This document shows positions 16,748 to 25,836 of a stretch of DNA of 50,436 bases, piece by piece. The stretch is from Lachnospiraceae bacterium (GTDB lineage Bacteria > Bacillota > Clostridia > Lachnospirales > Lachnospiraceae). Under the pieces are notes generated by a model that made no database searches, had not been told where the DNA came from, and saw only the letters and a program-made list of their open reading frames with translations. The DNA lies in the NCBI GenBank assembly GCA_900771995.1, contig CAAGQC010000094.1, positions 1 to 50,436 of the forward strand, in the 5' to 3' direction. Each line of letters starts with the position of its first letter. The stretch's first letter is position 1. The position numbers and the translations under genes are program-made.

Positions 16748-17011
16748 CTACGCTTCTACGATCAGGTATCTGCCGTCTCCGATATCGAACACTTCATCGG
16801 CTTCCAGAATCTCATCATCCACAGCGCCGTCCATATCCATGCCTGCTTCATCGAAATACTCAATGACATCATCCACGGAATCTACCACGACTGCCATGCA
16901 CTCCTCCAGAAAATCTTCTGCCTCATCCAGGGTCTCGGCTACGGATTCCGGAAAAAGCTGGAGCTGTTTGTCCAGGAAGCATTCCAGTACCGCATCATCA
17001 TACTCACGCAT
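16748..17011 (-). CDS. Small acidic hypothetical protein
   Basis: An 87-residue, strongly acidic protein (for example AETLDEAEDFLEECMA and FDEAGMDMDGAVDDEI). It has no signal peptide or membrane segment and ends DIGDGRYLIVEA. I do not recognise a named domain. It is the last gene of the pheA-to-gph run, 76 bases after the HAD phosphatase, with a terminator directly behind it. GGAGGT precedes the ATG. Co-expression with polyphosphate enzymes is suggested by position; a role there is not shown. Confidence 0.65.
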   Translation of the reverse strand: MREYDDAVLECFLDKQLQLFPESVAETLDEAEDFLEECMAVVVDSVDDVIEYFDEAGMDMDGAVDDEILEADEVFDIGDGRYLIVEA

Positions 17012-17087
17012 ACTATTACCTCCAAATTCTTACGAAAATGTCTTATTTATTCTCATCATAATATGGATATAGCCTTACGTCAATCGG

Positions 17088-17741
17088 TTATTCACAATAA
17101 TTCAACAGTTCCTGCGGATGGGCGATAATGGCATCGGCCTGTCCTTCTTCCAGTTCCCTGCGGTCCCGGAAGCCCCAGAGGACACCTACGGTGAAGGCAC
17201 CGGCGGCTTTGCCGGTCTTCATGTCTGTGGCAGTGTCTCCCATGTAAAGTACTTCCTCTGCGGTGAGACCGAACTGGTCTAAGATCCGGAAGACTCCGGC
17301 AGGATCGGGCTTGATGGGCACGCCGTCCACCTGTCCCTGCACCACATCAAAATAGCCCTTGCCAAATAAACTCTCAATGACATCCACGGTGGCGTGGTGA
17401 GGCTTGTTAGACAATACAGCGATCTTCATGCCCCGTTTTTTCAGTTCTTCCAAAAGCTCCGGGATTCCCTCATAAGGCTTCACCTGATACATACAGTTCG
17501 CCTGAAAGATCTCTTTGTATCTGGCGTAGGCCGCCTCAAAATGGGTCAGGCCGGTATCGCCGCCCTTGATCAGCGCCCGCTTCACCAGATTGGCGGCGCC
17601 GTCCCCCACAAAATATTTATAATCCTGTACAGAGAAAGGGCCATAGCCGAATTCCGCCATGGTCTTGTCTCCGCTGTATTTCATGCTCAGAATGGAATCG
17701 GATAAGGTTCCGTCCAAGTCAAAAATTGCTGCTTTCTTCAT
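17088..17741 (-). CDS. HAD family phosphatase, phosphoglycolate phosphatase-like
   Basis: A 217-residue HAD hydrolase of subclass IA. Motif I is FDLDGTLSDS (residues 7-16) with both catalytic Asp. Motif II is VLSNKPH, motif III is the KPDP lysine region and motif IV is YMGDTATDM. A helical cap lies between motifs I and II. Relatives are called Gph or PpaX and hydrolyse small phosphates or pyrophosphate. It follows maf with a 2-base gap. In this operon a pyrophosphate or sugar-phosphate substrate is as likely as phosphoglycolate. Confidence 0.85.
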   Translation of the reverse strand: MKKAAIFDLDGTLSDSILSMKYSGDKTMAEFGYGPFSVQDYKYFVGDGAANLVKRALIKGGDTGLTHFEAAYARYKEIFQANCMYQVKPYEGIPELLEELKKRGMKIAVLSNKPHHATVDVIESLFGKGYFDVVQGQVDGVPIKPDPAGVFRILDQFGLTAEEVLYMGDTATDMKTGKAAGAFTVGVLWGFRDRRELEEGQADAIIAHPQELLNYCE

Positions 17742-17743
17742 AA

Positions 17744-18367
17744 TTACACCAGTCCCAACTTATGCAGTTCCTGATAGACTCTTCCCGCCGGAAGACCTAC
17801 CACGTTATTGTAATCTCCTTCGATGCCGCGGATGTACCGGGCGCAGATGCCCTGAATGCCGTAGGATCCCGCTTTATCCATGGGATCCCCGGTGGCCACG
17901 TATTCCCGGATCTGTGCTTCCGTCATGGGGCAGAAATGCACGGTAGTCTTCTCATGGAAAGTCAGTGCCTTTTTCTCTCCGCTTTCGCCATAGAGGACGG
18001 TCACTCCCGTATATACTTCATGGGCTCTGCCCTGCAGCATCTGTAGCATGCAGACAGCATTTTCGCTGTCCACAGGCTTACCAAGGATTTTACCATCGCA
18101 GGCCACCACGGTATCGGCTCCCAGCACAATGGCGCCTGCCATCCTGTTTTCTGCGCAGTTCTGCTCTGCTTCACAGGCGCCGGCGGCCAGCTTCTCCCAC
18201 ACCGCTTCCGCCTTCTGGGCCGACAGTTCTTCCACCACCTTCGCCGGTTCGATGGAAGTGATCTTTTCCTCCGTCTCACTGACCACGACTTCGAAGGTAA
18301 GGCCGATCTGTGTCAGAAGCTCCCGCCTCCTGGGGGAGGCGGATGCCAGTATGATCTTCTTATTCAT
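17744..18367 (-). CDS. maf: Maf family nucleotide pyrophosphatase
   Basis: A 207-residue Maf protein that hydrolyses non-canonical or modified nucleoside triphosphates to monophosphates (house-cleaning). It begins KIILASASPRRRELL with the conserved SxSPRR. VLGADTVVACDGKILGKP and the late DKAGSYGIQG motif follow. The ATG at 18367 is chosen because GGAG lies 7 bases upstream and relatives start there; it overlaps the ppk stop by 8 bases. A frame to 18400 exists but has no site. Confidence 0.93.
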   Translation of the reverse strand: MNKKIILASASPRRRELLTQIGLTFEVVVSETEEKITSIEPAKVVEELSAQKAEAVWEKLAAGACEAEQNCAENRMAGAIVLGADTVVACDGKILGKPVDSENAVCMLQMLQGRAHEVYTGVTVLYGESGEKKALTFHEKTTVHFCPMTEAQIREYVATGDPMDKAGSYGIQGICARYIRGIEGDYNNVVGLPAGRVYQELHKLGLV

Positions 18368-20486
18368 GATGTGTCTCCGGGATAAAGGTTCTGCTCTCAA
18401 TGGCAGACTCTCCCGCAGCCTCCTTTGCTTTTTGAATGGCTTCCAGGCAGAAAGCCTCTTGAGAGTTGAACAGCTGCTTTCCTCTCTTGTCCTGCTTCAT
18501 GTAGCTGCCGTCGGGCTGTAAAATGGAAGCCTTCACATTATCCTTCAGCTGACTGTTTAGGATATGTAACAATTCTTCCTTCAATTCCGGACGGTCCACC
18601 GGGAACAGGATCTCCACACGGCGTTCCAGGTTACGGGGCATCCAGTCGGCACTTCCGCAGTAGATCTCATAATGATCGTCGTTGGCAAAATAGAAAATAC
18701 GGCTGTGCTCCAGGAAATTACCGACGATGGATCGGACACTGATGTTTTCGCTGACCCCCGGGATCCCCACTTTCAGACAGCAGATACCTCTGACGATCAG
18801 TTCGATCTTCACGCCCGCAGCGCTGGCTTCATACAGGGCTCGGATAATATCCTTGTCACAGAGGGAGTTCATCTTCGCGATAATATGGGCATTTTTCCCT
18901 TCCAGCGCGTAATTCTTCTCCCGCTCGATCAGATGCAGGAACTTATCCTTCAGCCACAGCGGTGCCAGTGCCAGTTTGTTCCAGAACAGCGGCTCCGAAT
19001 AACCGGACAGCATATTGAAGACTGCCGTGGCATCCTCGCCGATGCGCTCCGCACAGGTCAACATTCCCACATCCGTGTACAGCTTCGCCGTAGCATCGTT
19101 GTAGTTACCGGTACCCAGATGAACATATCTGCGGATGCCGTCCTCTTCTCTGCGGACCACCAGTGTGATCTTGGAATGGGTCTTCAATCCCACCAATCCG
19201 TAGATAACATGACAGCCTGCCTTTTCCAGCATTCTCGCCCAGACGATATTATTCTCCTCATCAAAACGGGCTTTCAATTCCACCAGTACGGTGACCTGCT
19301 TGCCGTTCTCGGCTGCCTGGGCCAGTGCCGCAATGATGGGGGAATTGCCGCTGACACGATACAGGGTCTGCTTGATGGCCAGTACTTCCGGATCTCTCGC
19401 AGCCTGACGGATGAAATCCACCACCGGCGTAAAGCTCTGGAACGGATGATGTAAGAGAATGTCACCCTTGCGGATCTCCTCGAAAATATTGCAGCCTGCG
19501 GGAAGCTCCGGAGACTGCTGGGGCTCATACTTCGGTGTCTTTAAATGATCGAATCCTTCCAGCCCGTAGATCTTCATCAGTACGGTCAGATCCAAAGGTC
19601 CGTCGATCTCATAAATATTCTCGGACTCGATGTTCAGTTCCTTCTTAATAATTTTCAGCAGGCGCTTATCCATGCCGCTTTCCACTTCCAGACGGATGGC
19701 TTCGCCCCACTGCCGCTTCTTCAACTGTTTTTCGATCTCTTTTAACAGGTCTGCCGCCTCATCCTCGTCAATGCTCAGATCCGCATTTCGCATGATACGG
19801 AAGGGATGGGCACAGACAATATCGTAATTTAAGAACAGCTTATCCATGTTCCGCTCGATGATCTCTTCCAACAGAATGATCTTGCAGGCTTTGCCCTTGG
19901 ACGGGATCCGCACCACACGGCTTAAGACACTGGGCACCTGTACGGTGGCAAATTCCAGTTCTTCGTCGCTGTTCTTCTTCCGCACCATGGCTCCGATATT
20001 CAGAGACTTGTTGCGGATCAGAGGGAACGGTCTGGAAGAGTCCACGGCCATGGGGGTCAGCACAGGATACACATTCTCCTGAAAATACTGATCCACATAC
20101 GCTGCTTCCTCCGCCGTCAGCTGCTCATGCTCTCTGATGATATGCAGCCCGTTTTTCTCCAGAAGCGGAAGCAGGGAACGGTTATAGGTGGAATATTGCA
20201 GATCCACCAGTTCGTGGATCGCCACATGCAGGGCCTTTAACTGCTCTGTGGGCGTCATGCCCGCAATGTCTTTTTTGGTGTAACCCGCATTTTCCATATC
20301 CTTTAAGGATGCCACACGGATCATGAAAAATTCATCTAAGTTCGATGCTGTGATGCTTAAAAATTTCAACCGTTCGAACAGGGGGATGCTCTTGTCTCTG
20401 GCCTCGTTCAACACTCTGTGGTCGAAGAGTACCCAGCTCAGTTCCCGGTTGGTATAATATTTCGGATCTTTAAAGTCGATTTCCAT
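18360..20486 (-). CDS. ppk1: Polyphosphate kinase 1
   Basis: It reversibly transfers the gamma-phosphate of ATP to polyphosphate chains. A full-length 708-residue PPK1. The N domain starts with YYTNRELSWVLFDHRVLNEA, then a head domain, then two phospholipase-D-like catalytic domains. The autophosphorylated His is in GLKTHSK (His437) and the second essential His in FLEHSRIFYF (His594). Both correspond closely to E. coli His435 and His592. It sits 18 bases after ppx and overlaps maf by 8 bases. Making and degrading enzymes are thus expressed together. Confidence 0.97.
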   Translation of the reverse strand: MEIDFKDPKYYTNRELSWVLFDHRVLNEARDKSIPLFERLKFLSITASNLDEFFMIRVASLKDMENAGYTKKDIAGMTPTEQLKALHVAIHELVDLQYSTYNRSLLPLLEKNGLHIIREHEQLTAEEAAYVDQYFQENVYPVLTPMAVDSSRPFPLIRNKSLNIGAMVRKKNSDEELEFATVQVPSVLSRVVRIPSKGKACKIILLEEIIERNMDKLFLNYDIVCAHPFRIMRNADLSIDEDEAADLLKEIEKQLKKRQWGEAIRLEVESGMDKRLLKIIKKELNIESENIYEIDGPLDLTVLMKIYGLEGFDHLKTPKYEPQQSPELPAGCNIFEEIRKGDILLHHPFQSFTPVVDFIRQAARDPEVLAIKQTLYRVSGNSPIIAALAQAAENGKQVTVLVELKARFDEENNIVWARMLEKAGCHVIYGLVGLKTHSKITLVVRREEDGIRRYVHLGTGNYNDATAKLYTDVGMLTCAERIGEDATAVFNMLSGYSEPLFWNKLALAPLWLKDKFLHLIEREKNYALEGKNAHIIAKMNSLCDKDIIRALYEASAAGVKIELIVRGICCLKVGIPGVSENISVRSIVGNFLEHSRIFYFANDDHYEIYCGSADWMPRNLERRVEILFPVDRPELKEELLHILNSQLKDNVKASILQPDGSYMKQDKRGKQLFNSQEAFCLEAIQKAKEAAGESAIESRTFIPETHHE

Positions 20487-20504
20487 TTTGCCCTGCTGCC
20501 TCCC

Positions 20505-22055
20505 TTAAAATTTCTTTTTCTGCCGGATCACCGGGGTAATGCTGTATACTTCCTTGAAAAATTCCGTGCTGGTCTGGAAGAATCCCTTCTCCAGCGTAAT
20601 ATCTTCCTGGGTATCTACTTTCAGGATCAGTTCATTGTCCTGTAAGGAAGCTTTGACACCCTTCATTTTCTGCTTGTGGCTGCGGTCCAGACTGTTGGCC
20701 AGACGTAAGATGGCGGTCAGCTTGGCAACCGTTAAGTAGCTTTCCTTATCCAGTCCCATGGGACGTTCCTGGGCCTGCCCGTAATAGACGAAATCGCTGT
20801 GGTTAAACCTTACCACATTGGCCACGATCTCCCGCTCCATATGGGACAGTCCGATCATTTCCGTCGCCATGATGATATCATAGGAAGCCTCACCGATATT
20901 GATCAGGCTGATGTATTTTCCACAGTCGTGCAAAATAGCGGCCAGCCGCAGATACAGACGTTCTCTCTGCCCCATGCCATGGACTTTTTTCATACTGTCA
21001 AAAATCGTGGTTGTGATATGTTCCAGCGTATCCGCTCTCCTGCTGCTGCCGTTGTAGCGCTTGCTGATATTCAGTGCGCAGGCGATGATGTCCTCTGCAA
21101 AATCATGCTCGCCCCGGAACATTTTGTTCTGCTCCGCGTACTCGTAGGCGATACCGTCGCAGAGGGTTACCCCCGGCGCCCAGACCAGTTCTGCGCCCAT
21201 GAGTTCTGCAATTCGTCTGGTGAGAACAGCACTGATGTACACCAGAGGCACCTTCTCCTCCGCAATGTCCATCCGTTTGGCCAGTTCCGTGGTTTCTTTG
21301 GTACGAAGGGCTTCCATCAGCTGGGAAAAAGCCTTGCGGTCCACTACGGCACTTAGCTCTCCCCGCTCATGGGCCTTGCGCACCGCCCAGGGAGACAGGT
21401 AATCATCCACGATGATAATATTCTTGATCTCCCGGTCCTTGAGATACAGTTTCTTATAATCATCCAGCTGCGCTGTGGCCAGTTCATCCACCAGCCGTTC
21501 CATCTGGGCGCTGCCTGCGTTCAGATGATTCAGCAGTTCCTGTAATCGCAGCACCCCTAACCGCAGATTCTGTGTGGATACCAGCGTATCCTTGTCAAAC
21601 AGGGAAATCTGGATACTACCGCCGCCGATGTCCAGGATCGCCGTCTTTTCCTCGATGATCCTGCGGAAGGTATCTCCCTTGGAGGCAATGGATTTGTAAT
21701 CCAGGAAACGCTGCTCGGAGTTACTTAAAGTCTCCACGCGGATGCCGGTGCGCTGTTCGATCTGGTCCTGCAGGATCAGGGTGTTTTCCGTCTCCCGGAT
21801 GGCGCTGGTGCCGTAGGCCTTATAAGCGGTCACCTTGTAGGATTCCATGATCTGTGCGAATTCCTTCAGGGTATGGCACAGGTCATCGATTTTCTCATTG
21901 CTGATCTTCCCGTGGGCATAGGTGTCCGAGCCCAGATCGATCCGCTGGCGGATACAGTCGATCTCCCGCATGATATTTTTCCCGGAGAGATCAAATATTT
22001 TCATGGTGAGTTCGAAACTGCCCACATCAATGGCAGCGAAAGTTTTCACACTCAT
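20505..22055 (-). CDS. ppx: Exopolyphosphatase, Ppx/GppA family
   Basis: It releases terminal phosphate from polyphosphate, and possibly acts on pppGpp. The ATG at 22055 has GAGGA 6 bases upstream, giving 516 residues; a GTG four codons earlier overlaps the previous stop. The actin-like ASKHA fold shows at AAIDVGSFELTMKIF and AILDIGGGSIQISLF. The C-terminal HD-type helical domain has AAILHDCGKYIS (about 370-380). Long Ppx forms with an HD domain are common in Clostridia. It lies between the DUF815 ATPase and ppk1. Confidence 0.93.
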   Translation of the reverse strand: MSVKTFAAIDVGSFELTMKIFDLSGKNIMREIDCIRQRIDLGSDTYAHGKISNEKIDDLCHTLKEFAQIMESYKVTAYKAYGTSAIRETENTLILQDQIEQRTGIRVETLSNSEQRFLDYKSIASKGDTFRRIIEEKTAILDIGGGSIQISLFDKDTLVSTQNLRLGVLRLQELLNHLNAGSAQMERLVDELATAQLDDYKKLYLKDREIKNIIIVDDYLSPWAVRKAHERGELSAVVDRKAFSQLMEALRTKETTELAKRMDIAEEKVPLVYISAVLTRRIAELMGAELVWAPGVTLCDGIAYEYAEQNKMFRGEHDFAEDIIACALNISKRYNGSSRRADTLEHITTTIFDSMKKVHGMGQRERLYLRLAAILHDCGKYISLINIGEASYDIIMATEMIGLSHMEREIVANVVRFNHSDFVYYGQAQERPMGLDKESYLTVAKLTAILRLANSLDRSHKQKMKGVKASLQDNELILKVDTQEDITLEKGFFQTSTEFFKEVYSITPVIRQKKKF

Positions 22056-22063
22056 AGGGTTCC

Positions 22064-23350
22064 TCACTTTCCTAACAGATAATCAATGAACTGCTGGGCG
22101 CTTCTGCCGGACAATCCACCGTGGGACAGTTCCCATTTGTTGGCTTCCAGCAGAAGCTCCTCCTCCGGCATCTCCACATGATAACGCTCCGCAAGGGTCT
22201 TTACGATATTCTGGAATTCCTTTTTGTTGGGGGCACCGAAGTAAATGGTCACACCGAAGCGGTATACCAATGACAGCTTCTCCTGTACGGTATCGCTGGT
22301 GTGCATATCCTCTCTGGCCTCCTCCTTGTCGCTGTAGTTCTCACGGATCAGGTGACGGCGGTTGGAGGTGGCATAGATCAGGACGTTTTCCGGTTTTTTC
22401 TCCAGTCCGCCCTCGATGACGGCCTTTAAGTATTTGTACTCGATCTCAAATTCCTCGAAGCTTAAATCGTCCATATAAATGATAAATTTGTAATTGCGGT
22501 TCTTGATCTGGCTGATCACGGTATTCAGATCCTGGAACTGGTGCTTGTAGATCTCGATGATACGCAGTCCCCTGTCATAATATTCGTTGGCAATGGCCTT
22601 GATGCTGGAGGATTTGCCGGTTCCCGCATCGCCGAACAGCAGGCAGTTGTTGGCCTTTTTCCCGCTTACAAAAGCCTCGGTGTTGTCCACCAGCTTCTTC
22701 TTGGGGATCTCGTAACCCACCAGATCATCCAGCTTCACATGAGCAATATTTAAAATAGGAACGATATGTACGCCTTCCTCGTCATGGGTGATACGGAAGG
22801 ATTTGTGCAGACCGAATTTGCCCACACCGTATTCCTTGTAGAACTGGGTCAGGGTGGCCTTCATCTCCTCCGGTGTGCCGTCGGCGCAGAATTTCTCCGC
22901 CAGTTCACAGATGCGGGCACAGATCCGCTTGTTGTAGACCTTGCTCTCCTGCATGCTGCTGGCATAATTTTCAATGATGGAAAATTCCGGCACATGAAGC
23001 TGCTCCATCATGGGGTCAAAATCAAAATCATAAAATTCCTTAAAAATGCGGATGTCGTGCAGCGCCGCCTCGTTGATGGAACCGGCAATCTCTCCGCGGA
23101 TCTCACAGCCGCAGCTATAGCTGTTCTCGTTGTTCACCAGCAGATTGGCCAGATAGCAGTGCCACAGATTCCCGTGGAAGCCGTAATTGCCCGCCAGATC
23201 GATCAGATCATGAATGCACTCGTAAAACAGTGCTGCCATATCTTCCGTATTGTAATATTCATCGTCGTAATGAGACATGAGGAACGCCATGTCATACAGC
23301 AGCTCTCCGTCCTCAAAATCACGGTATACAATCAGTTCTTTTTCTCTCAT
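22064..23350 (-). CDS. DUF815 AAA+ ATP-binding protein
   Basis: A 428-residue protein. Residues 1-205 are a helical region without a named domain. Residues about 205-425 form an AAA+ module of the DUF815 family, with Walker A GDAGTGKSSS (240-249), Walker B IIYMDDLSFEEFE (near 290-302), a sensor-like IYATSNRRHL and the C-terminal SGRSAQQFIDYLLG. The role of DUF815 ATPases is not established; the AAA+ fold implies ATP-driven remodelling or binding. It lies between pheA and ppx in one run of genes, 8 bases before ppx, so co-transcription is very likely. Confidence 0.88.
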   Translation of the reverse strand: MREKELIVYRDFEDGELLYDMAFLMSHYDDEYYNTEDMAALFYECIHDLIDLAGNYGFHGNLWHCYLANLLVNNENSYSCGCEIRGEIAGSINEAALHDIRIFKEFYDFDFDPMMEQLHVPEFSIIENYASSMQESKVYNKRICARICELAEKFCADGTPEEMKATLTQFYKEYGVGKFGLHKSFRITHDEEGVHIVPILNIAHVKLDDLVGYEIPKKKLVDNTEAFVSGKKANNCLLFGDAGTGKSSSIKAIANEYYDRGLRIIEIYKHQFQDLNTVISQIKNRNYKFIIYMDDLSFEEFEIEYKYLKAVIEGGLEKKPENVLIYATSNRRHLIRENYSDKEEAREDMHTSDTVQEKLSLVYRFGVTIYFGAPNKKEFQNIVKTLAERYHVEMPEEELLLEANKWELSHGGLSGRSAQQFIDYLLGK

Positions 23351-23438
23351 ATGTCTAACCTTCTTGTCTTATACTTCTTAATTCTTATGTCTTTGCACAG
23401 CCTGCCCGGTATTGCCGCCAGAAGACTGCGTTCTCTGC

Positions 23439-24563
23439 TTAATAATTGCCCAGGATCTTCATGCTGCGGGCTTCCTCTCTGAGTCCCCGCAGTGCGTTTT
23501 TCACCGCGCTGTCCGCAAGATTGCCCTCGAAATCAATGAAGAAACGGTACTCCCAGTTTCTGTCGGGGATTGGTCGGCTCTCGATCTTGGTCATGTTCAG
23601 ATTATTGTAGATAAAATGGGACAGAATGTGGTACAGAGATCCGCTCTCGTGGGGAATCTCCAGACACAGACTGATCTTGTTGGCATTTTTGCGGAATATC
23701 TTCTGGTTCGTCACAATGATGAAACGGGTGGAGTTGCTGTCGGAATCGTTGATCCCTTTTTTCAGAATCTCCAGTCCGTAGGTCTGTCCCGCGTATTCGC
23801 TGGCAATAGCCGCCTGGGTAGAATCCTTGTCCTTTGCCACCTTCAGTGCCGCAAAAGCATTGTTCTGCATGCTGATCTGCTGCCAGTCATGCTCGGAGAG
23901 GTATCTGGCGCTCTGCATCAGGGACTGGGGATGGGAATAGACTCTTCTGATCTCTTCCATCTTCGTGCCGGGCAGGGCTAACAGACAGTGTTCAATGGGG
24001 ATCACCTGCTCTCCCACGATGTAGTTCTCGAATTCCACCAGCAGATCATAGATCTCGTTGACGATGCCCGCGGTGGAATTTTCAATGGGAAGCACGGCGA
24101 AATCCGCGCTGCCTTCGTCGATGGCGCTCATGGCATCCCGGAAGGACTCCACATGGAACGCGTTGACGTTCTCTCCGAAAAATTTCCGCATGGCCGCCTG
24201 GGAATAGGAGCCTTCCGCCCCCTGATAGACCACTCTGGCACACTCGGTCTCCAGCTCGTCCACACCGATGAAGGGCAGTCTGCCTTCACTGCCATGGGCC
24301 GCCAGCAGCTGGTACTGCAGCTTTCTGCTCATGGACATGATCTGCTCGAACAGTTCCTCCACACCGTGGCTGTTGAAATCGTTGTGGGTCAGTGCCTTGA
24401 CCCCGGCGATCTTCTCCTGTTCCCGCTGCTTGTCGAATACCTTTTTTCCGGTCTCTATCTTATATTCCGCCACCTGCCTGCAGACATCCATGCGCTCCTC
24501 ATAGAGATCCACGATCTGTCTGTCAATGGTGTCGATCTGTTGTCTTAACTGTGATAAATCCAT
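23439..24563 (-). CDS. pheA: Bifunctional chorismate mutase/prephenate dehydratase
   Basis: It converts chorismate to prephenate and then to phenylpyruvate for phenylalanine. It has 374 residues with three domains. The AroQ-type mutase spans about 1-85 (LRQQIDTIDRQIVDLYEERM, RQVAEYK). The dehydratase spans about 108-285 (VVYQGAEGSYSQAA and DSNSTRFIIV with the catalytic Thr). The regulatory ACT domain spans about 295-370 and includes the Phe-binding ESRPIPDRNWEY. It is feedback-inhibitable by family knowledge. AAGGAG precedes the ATG. A promoter is visible at 24640-24668. It heads the operon that continues with DUF815, ppx and ppk. Confidence 0.95.
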   Translation of the reverse strand: MDLSQLRQQIDTIDRQIVDLYEERMDVCRQVAEYKIETGKKVFDKQREQEKIAGVKALTHNDFNSHGVEELFEQIMSMSRKLQYQLLAAHGSEGRLPFIGVDELETECARVVYQGAEGSYSQAAMRKFFGENVNAFHVESFRDAMSAIDEGSADFAVLPIENSTAGIVNEIYDLLVEFENYIVGEQVIPIEHCLLALPGTKMEEIRRVYSHPQSLMQSARYLSEHDWQQISMQNNAFAALKVAKDKDSTQAAIASEYAGQTYGLEILKKGINDSDSNSTRFIIVTNQKIFRKNANKISLCLEIPHESGSLYHILSHFIYNNLNMTKIESRPIPDRNWEYRFFIDFEGNLADSAVKNALRGLREEARSMKILGNY

Positions 24564-24639
24564 GCTTTTCTCCTTATCATCCCTGTAACTGTTCAGGCCC
24601 CCATTCGCAAACCTTCTCTGTGAGGCTCTGAATAGTTAC

Positions 24640-24668
24640 ATTCTATCTCAATTTCACCTTGTTCGCAA
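24640..24668 (-). promoter_or_regulatory. Promoter of the pheA-ppx-ppk operon
   Basis: TTGCGA (24663-24668), a 17-base spacer and TAGAAT (24640-24645) on the minus strand. Its -35 box overlaps that of the divergent DUF5050 promoter, so the two may compete for polymerase. Confidence 0.6.
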
Positions 24669-24687
24669 GCAAGAAGCACAGTATAAT
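24659..24687 (+). promoter_or_regulatory. Promoter of the DUF5050 gene
   Basis: TTGTTC (24659-24664), a 17-base spacer and TATAAT (24682-24687) on the plus strand, about 40 bases before the start codon. Confidence 0.6.
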
Positions 24688-24729
24688 AATAGATATTACA
24701 TAAACTTTACATACAAAGAAGGATTGCTT

Positions 24730-25755
24730 ATGAAAGATAAAAAAGCCCTGTTGATTCTGATTCCTTTTATTCTGTTTATAATCGTCATCGGTGCCTTTGC
24801 CATTGTTGGGAACCGGATCCCTGACAATCCACCGGAGACTGTGGGGAACACCGCCGGGAACCTGAACAATTCCGGCTACTTCTGTGAATACGACGGAACG
24901 GTATATTTTGCCAATGTCTATGACAGCGGGACTCTGTATTCCATGGATCCTTCCGAACAGAACATAAAAAAACTGGGGAACGCCTGCGTACAGAATATTC
25001 TGGCAGGCGGGAAATTCCTCTATTATTACCAGACCGGAGCCTCCGGGGATGCCGGAATCGGCGCTCTGCGGGCTGTGCGTTCCTTCAACCGCTGTAAATT
25101 AAACGGCAGTGATGTCACCGGACTTACCAGAGACCCCATCGTCTCTGCCCAGCTGGTGGGAAGCAGCCTCTATATCATGACCGCGGACGATAACGGACCT
25201 CTGTTTTACCGTATGAAGATCGATAAATCCGACAAAACGGAACTGGCGGACTTTGAGATCAATCCCGCCAGTGCCGTAAACGGTACCATATACTTCAACG
25301 GTACTCAGGACAATCATTATCTCTATGCCATGGATACCACAACCGACCATATCTCCACTGTCTGGGACGGTAATCTGTGGTATCCTGTTGCAACAGGGGA
25401 TTATGTCTACTATATGGATGTGGAAAATGATTACAGACTGTGCCGTTACTCCCTGTCCCGGAATGAGGTCGAAGTGCTGACCAACGAGCGGATCGACTGT
25501 TTTAATGTAGGTTACGGTTATGTGTACTATCAGGTGAACGGCGAAGATGCCTGTCTGAAATGCATGCGGGATGACGGAAGCGATTCCTGGGTCATTGCAG
25601 AAGGCAATTATACCGCCATCAATATGACTTCCCAGTATGTCTACTTCCAGACGTTCGGGGATGACTCCTCCTGGTACCACTCTCCCTTAGGCAGCCAGGG
25701 TTACAGTGGATTCGACGGAGCCAGACAGGCCGCACTGGACGCTCTGAAAAACTAA
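24730..25755 (+). CDS. DUF5050 domain-containing surface protein
   Basis: A 341-residue exported protein. An N-terminal signal anchor (LLILIPFILFIIVIGAFAIVG, about 7-27) is followed by repeated short units such as DGTVYFANVYDSGTLY, NGTIYFNGTQ, GDYVYYMDVEND and YGYVYYQV. These are typical of DUF5050 beta-propeller proteins on the cell surface of Firmicutes. It has no catalytic motif, and the role is unknown. The ATG at 24730 has AGAAGGA 6 bases upstream. It is monocistronic, with its own promoter and terminator, and divergent from pheA. Confidence 0.82.
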   Translation: MKDKKALLILIPFILFIIVIGAFAIVGNRIPDNPPETVGNTAGNLNNSGYFCEYDGTVYFANVYDSGTLYSMDPSEQNIKKLGNACVQNILAGGKFLYYYQTGASGDAGIGALRAVRSFNRCKLNGSDVTGLTRDPIVSAQLVGSSLYIMTADDNGPLFYRMKIDKSDKTELADFEINPASAVNGTIYFNGTQDNHYLYAMDTTTDHISTVWDGNLWYPVATGDYVYYMDVENDYRLCRYSLSRNEVEVLTNERIDCFNVGYGYVYYQVNGEDACLKCMRDDGSDSWVIAEGNYTAINMTSQYVYFQTFGDDSSWYHSPLGSQGYSGFDGARQAALDALKN

Positions 25756-25773
25756 GGAATCTTCACAGACAGC

Positions 25774-25811
25774 AAGAGCCGCAGACATTACGCCTGCGGC
25801 TCTTATTTTTC
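25774..25811 (+). terminator. Terminator of the DUF5050 gene
   Basis: An 11-base perfect stem (AAGAGCCGCAG with CTGCGGCTCTT) followed by ATTTTT on the plus strand. It may also serve the convergent ArsR gene. Confidence 0.9.
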
Positions 25812-25836
25812 GTTCTTTTGCCAGATTAAATTATTT

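Noticed and set aside
22766..24548. Several long plus-strand frames opposite the DUF815 and pheA genes
   Set aside because: All are antisense shadows of well-supported genes and show no domain pattern.
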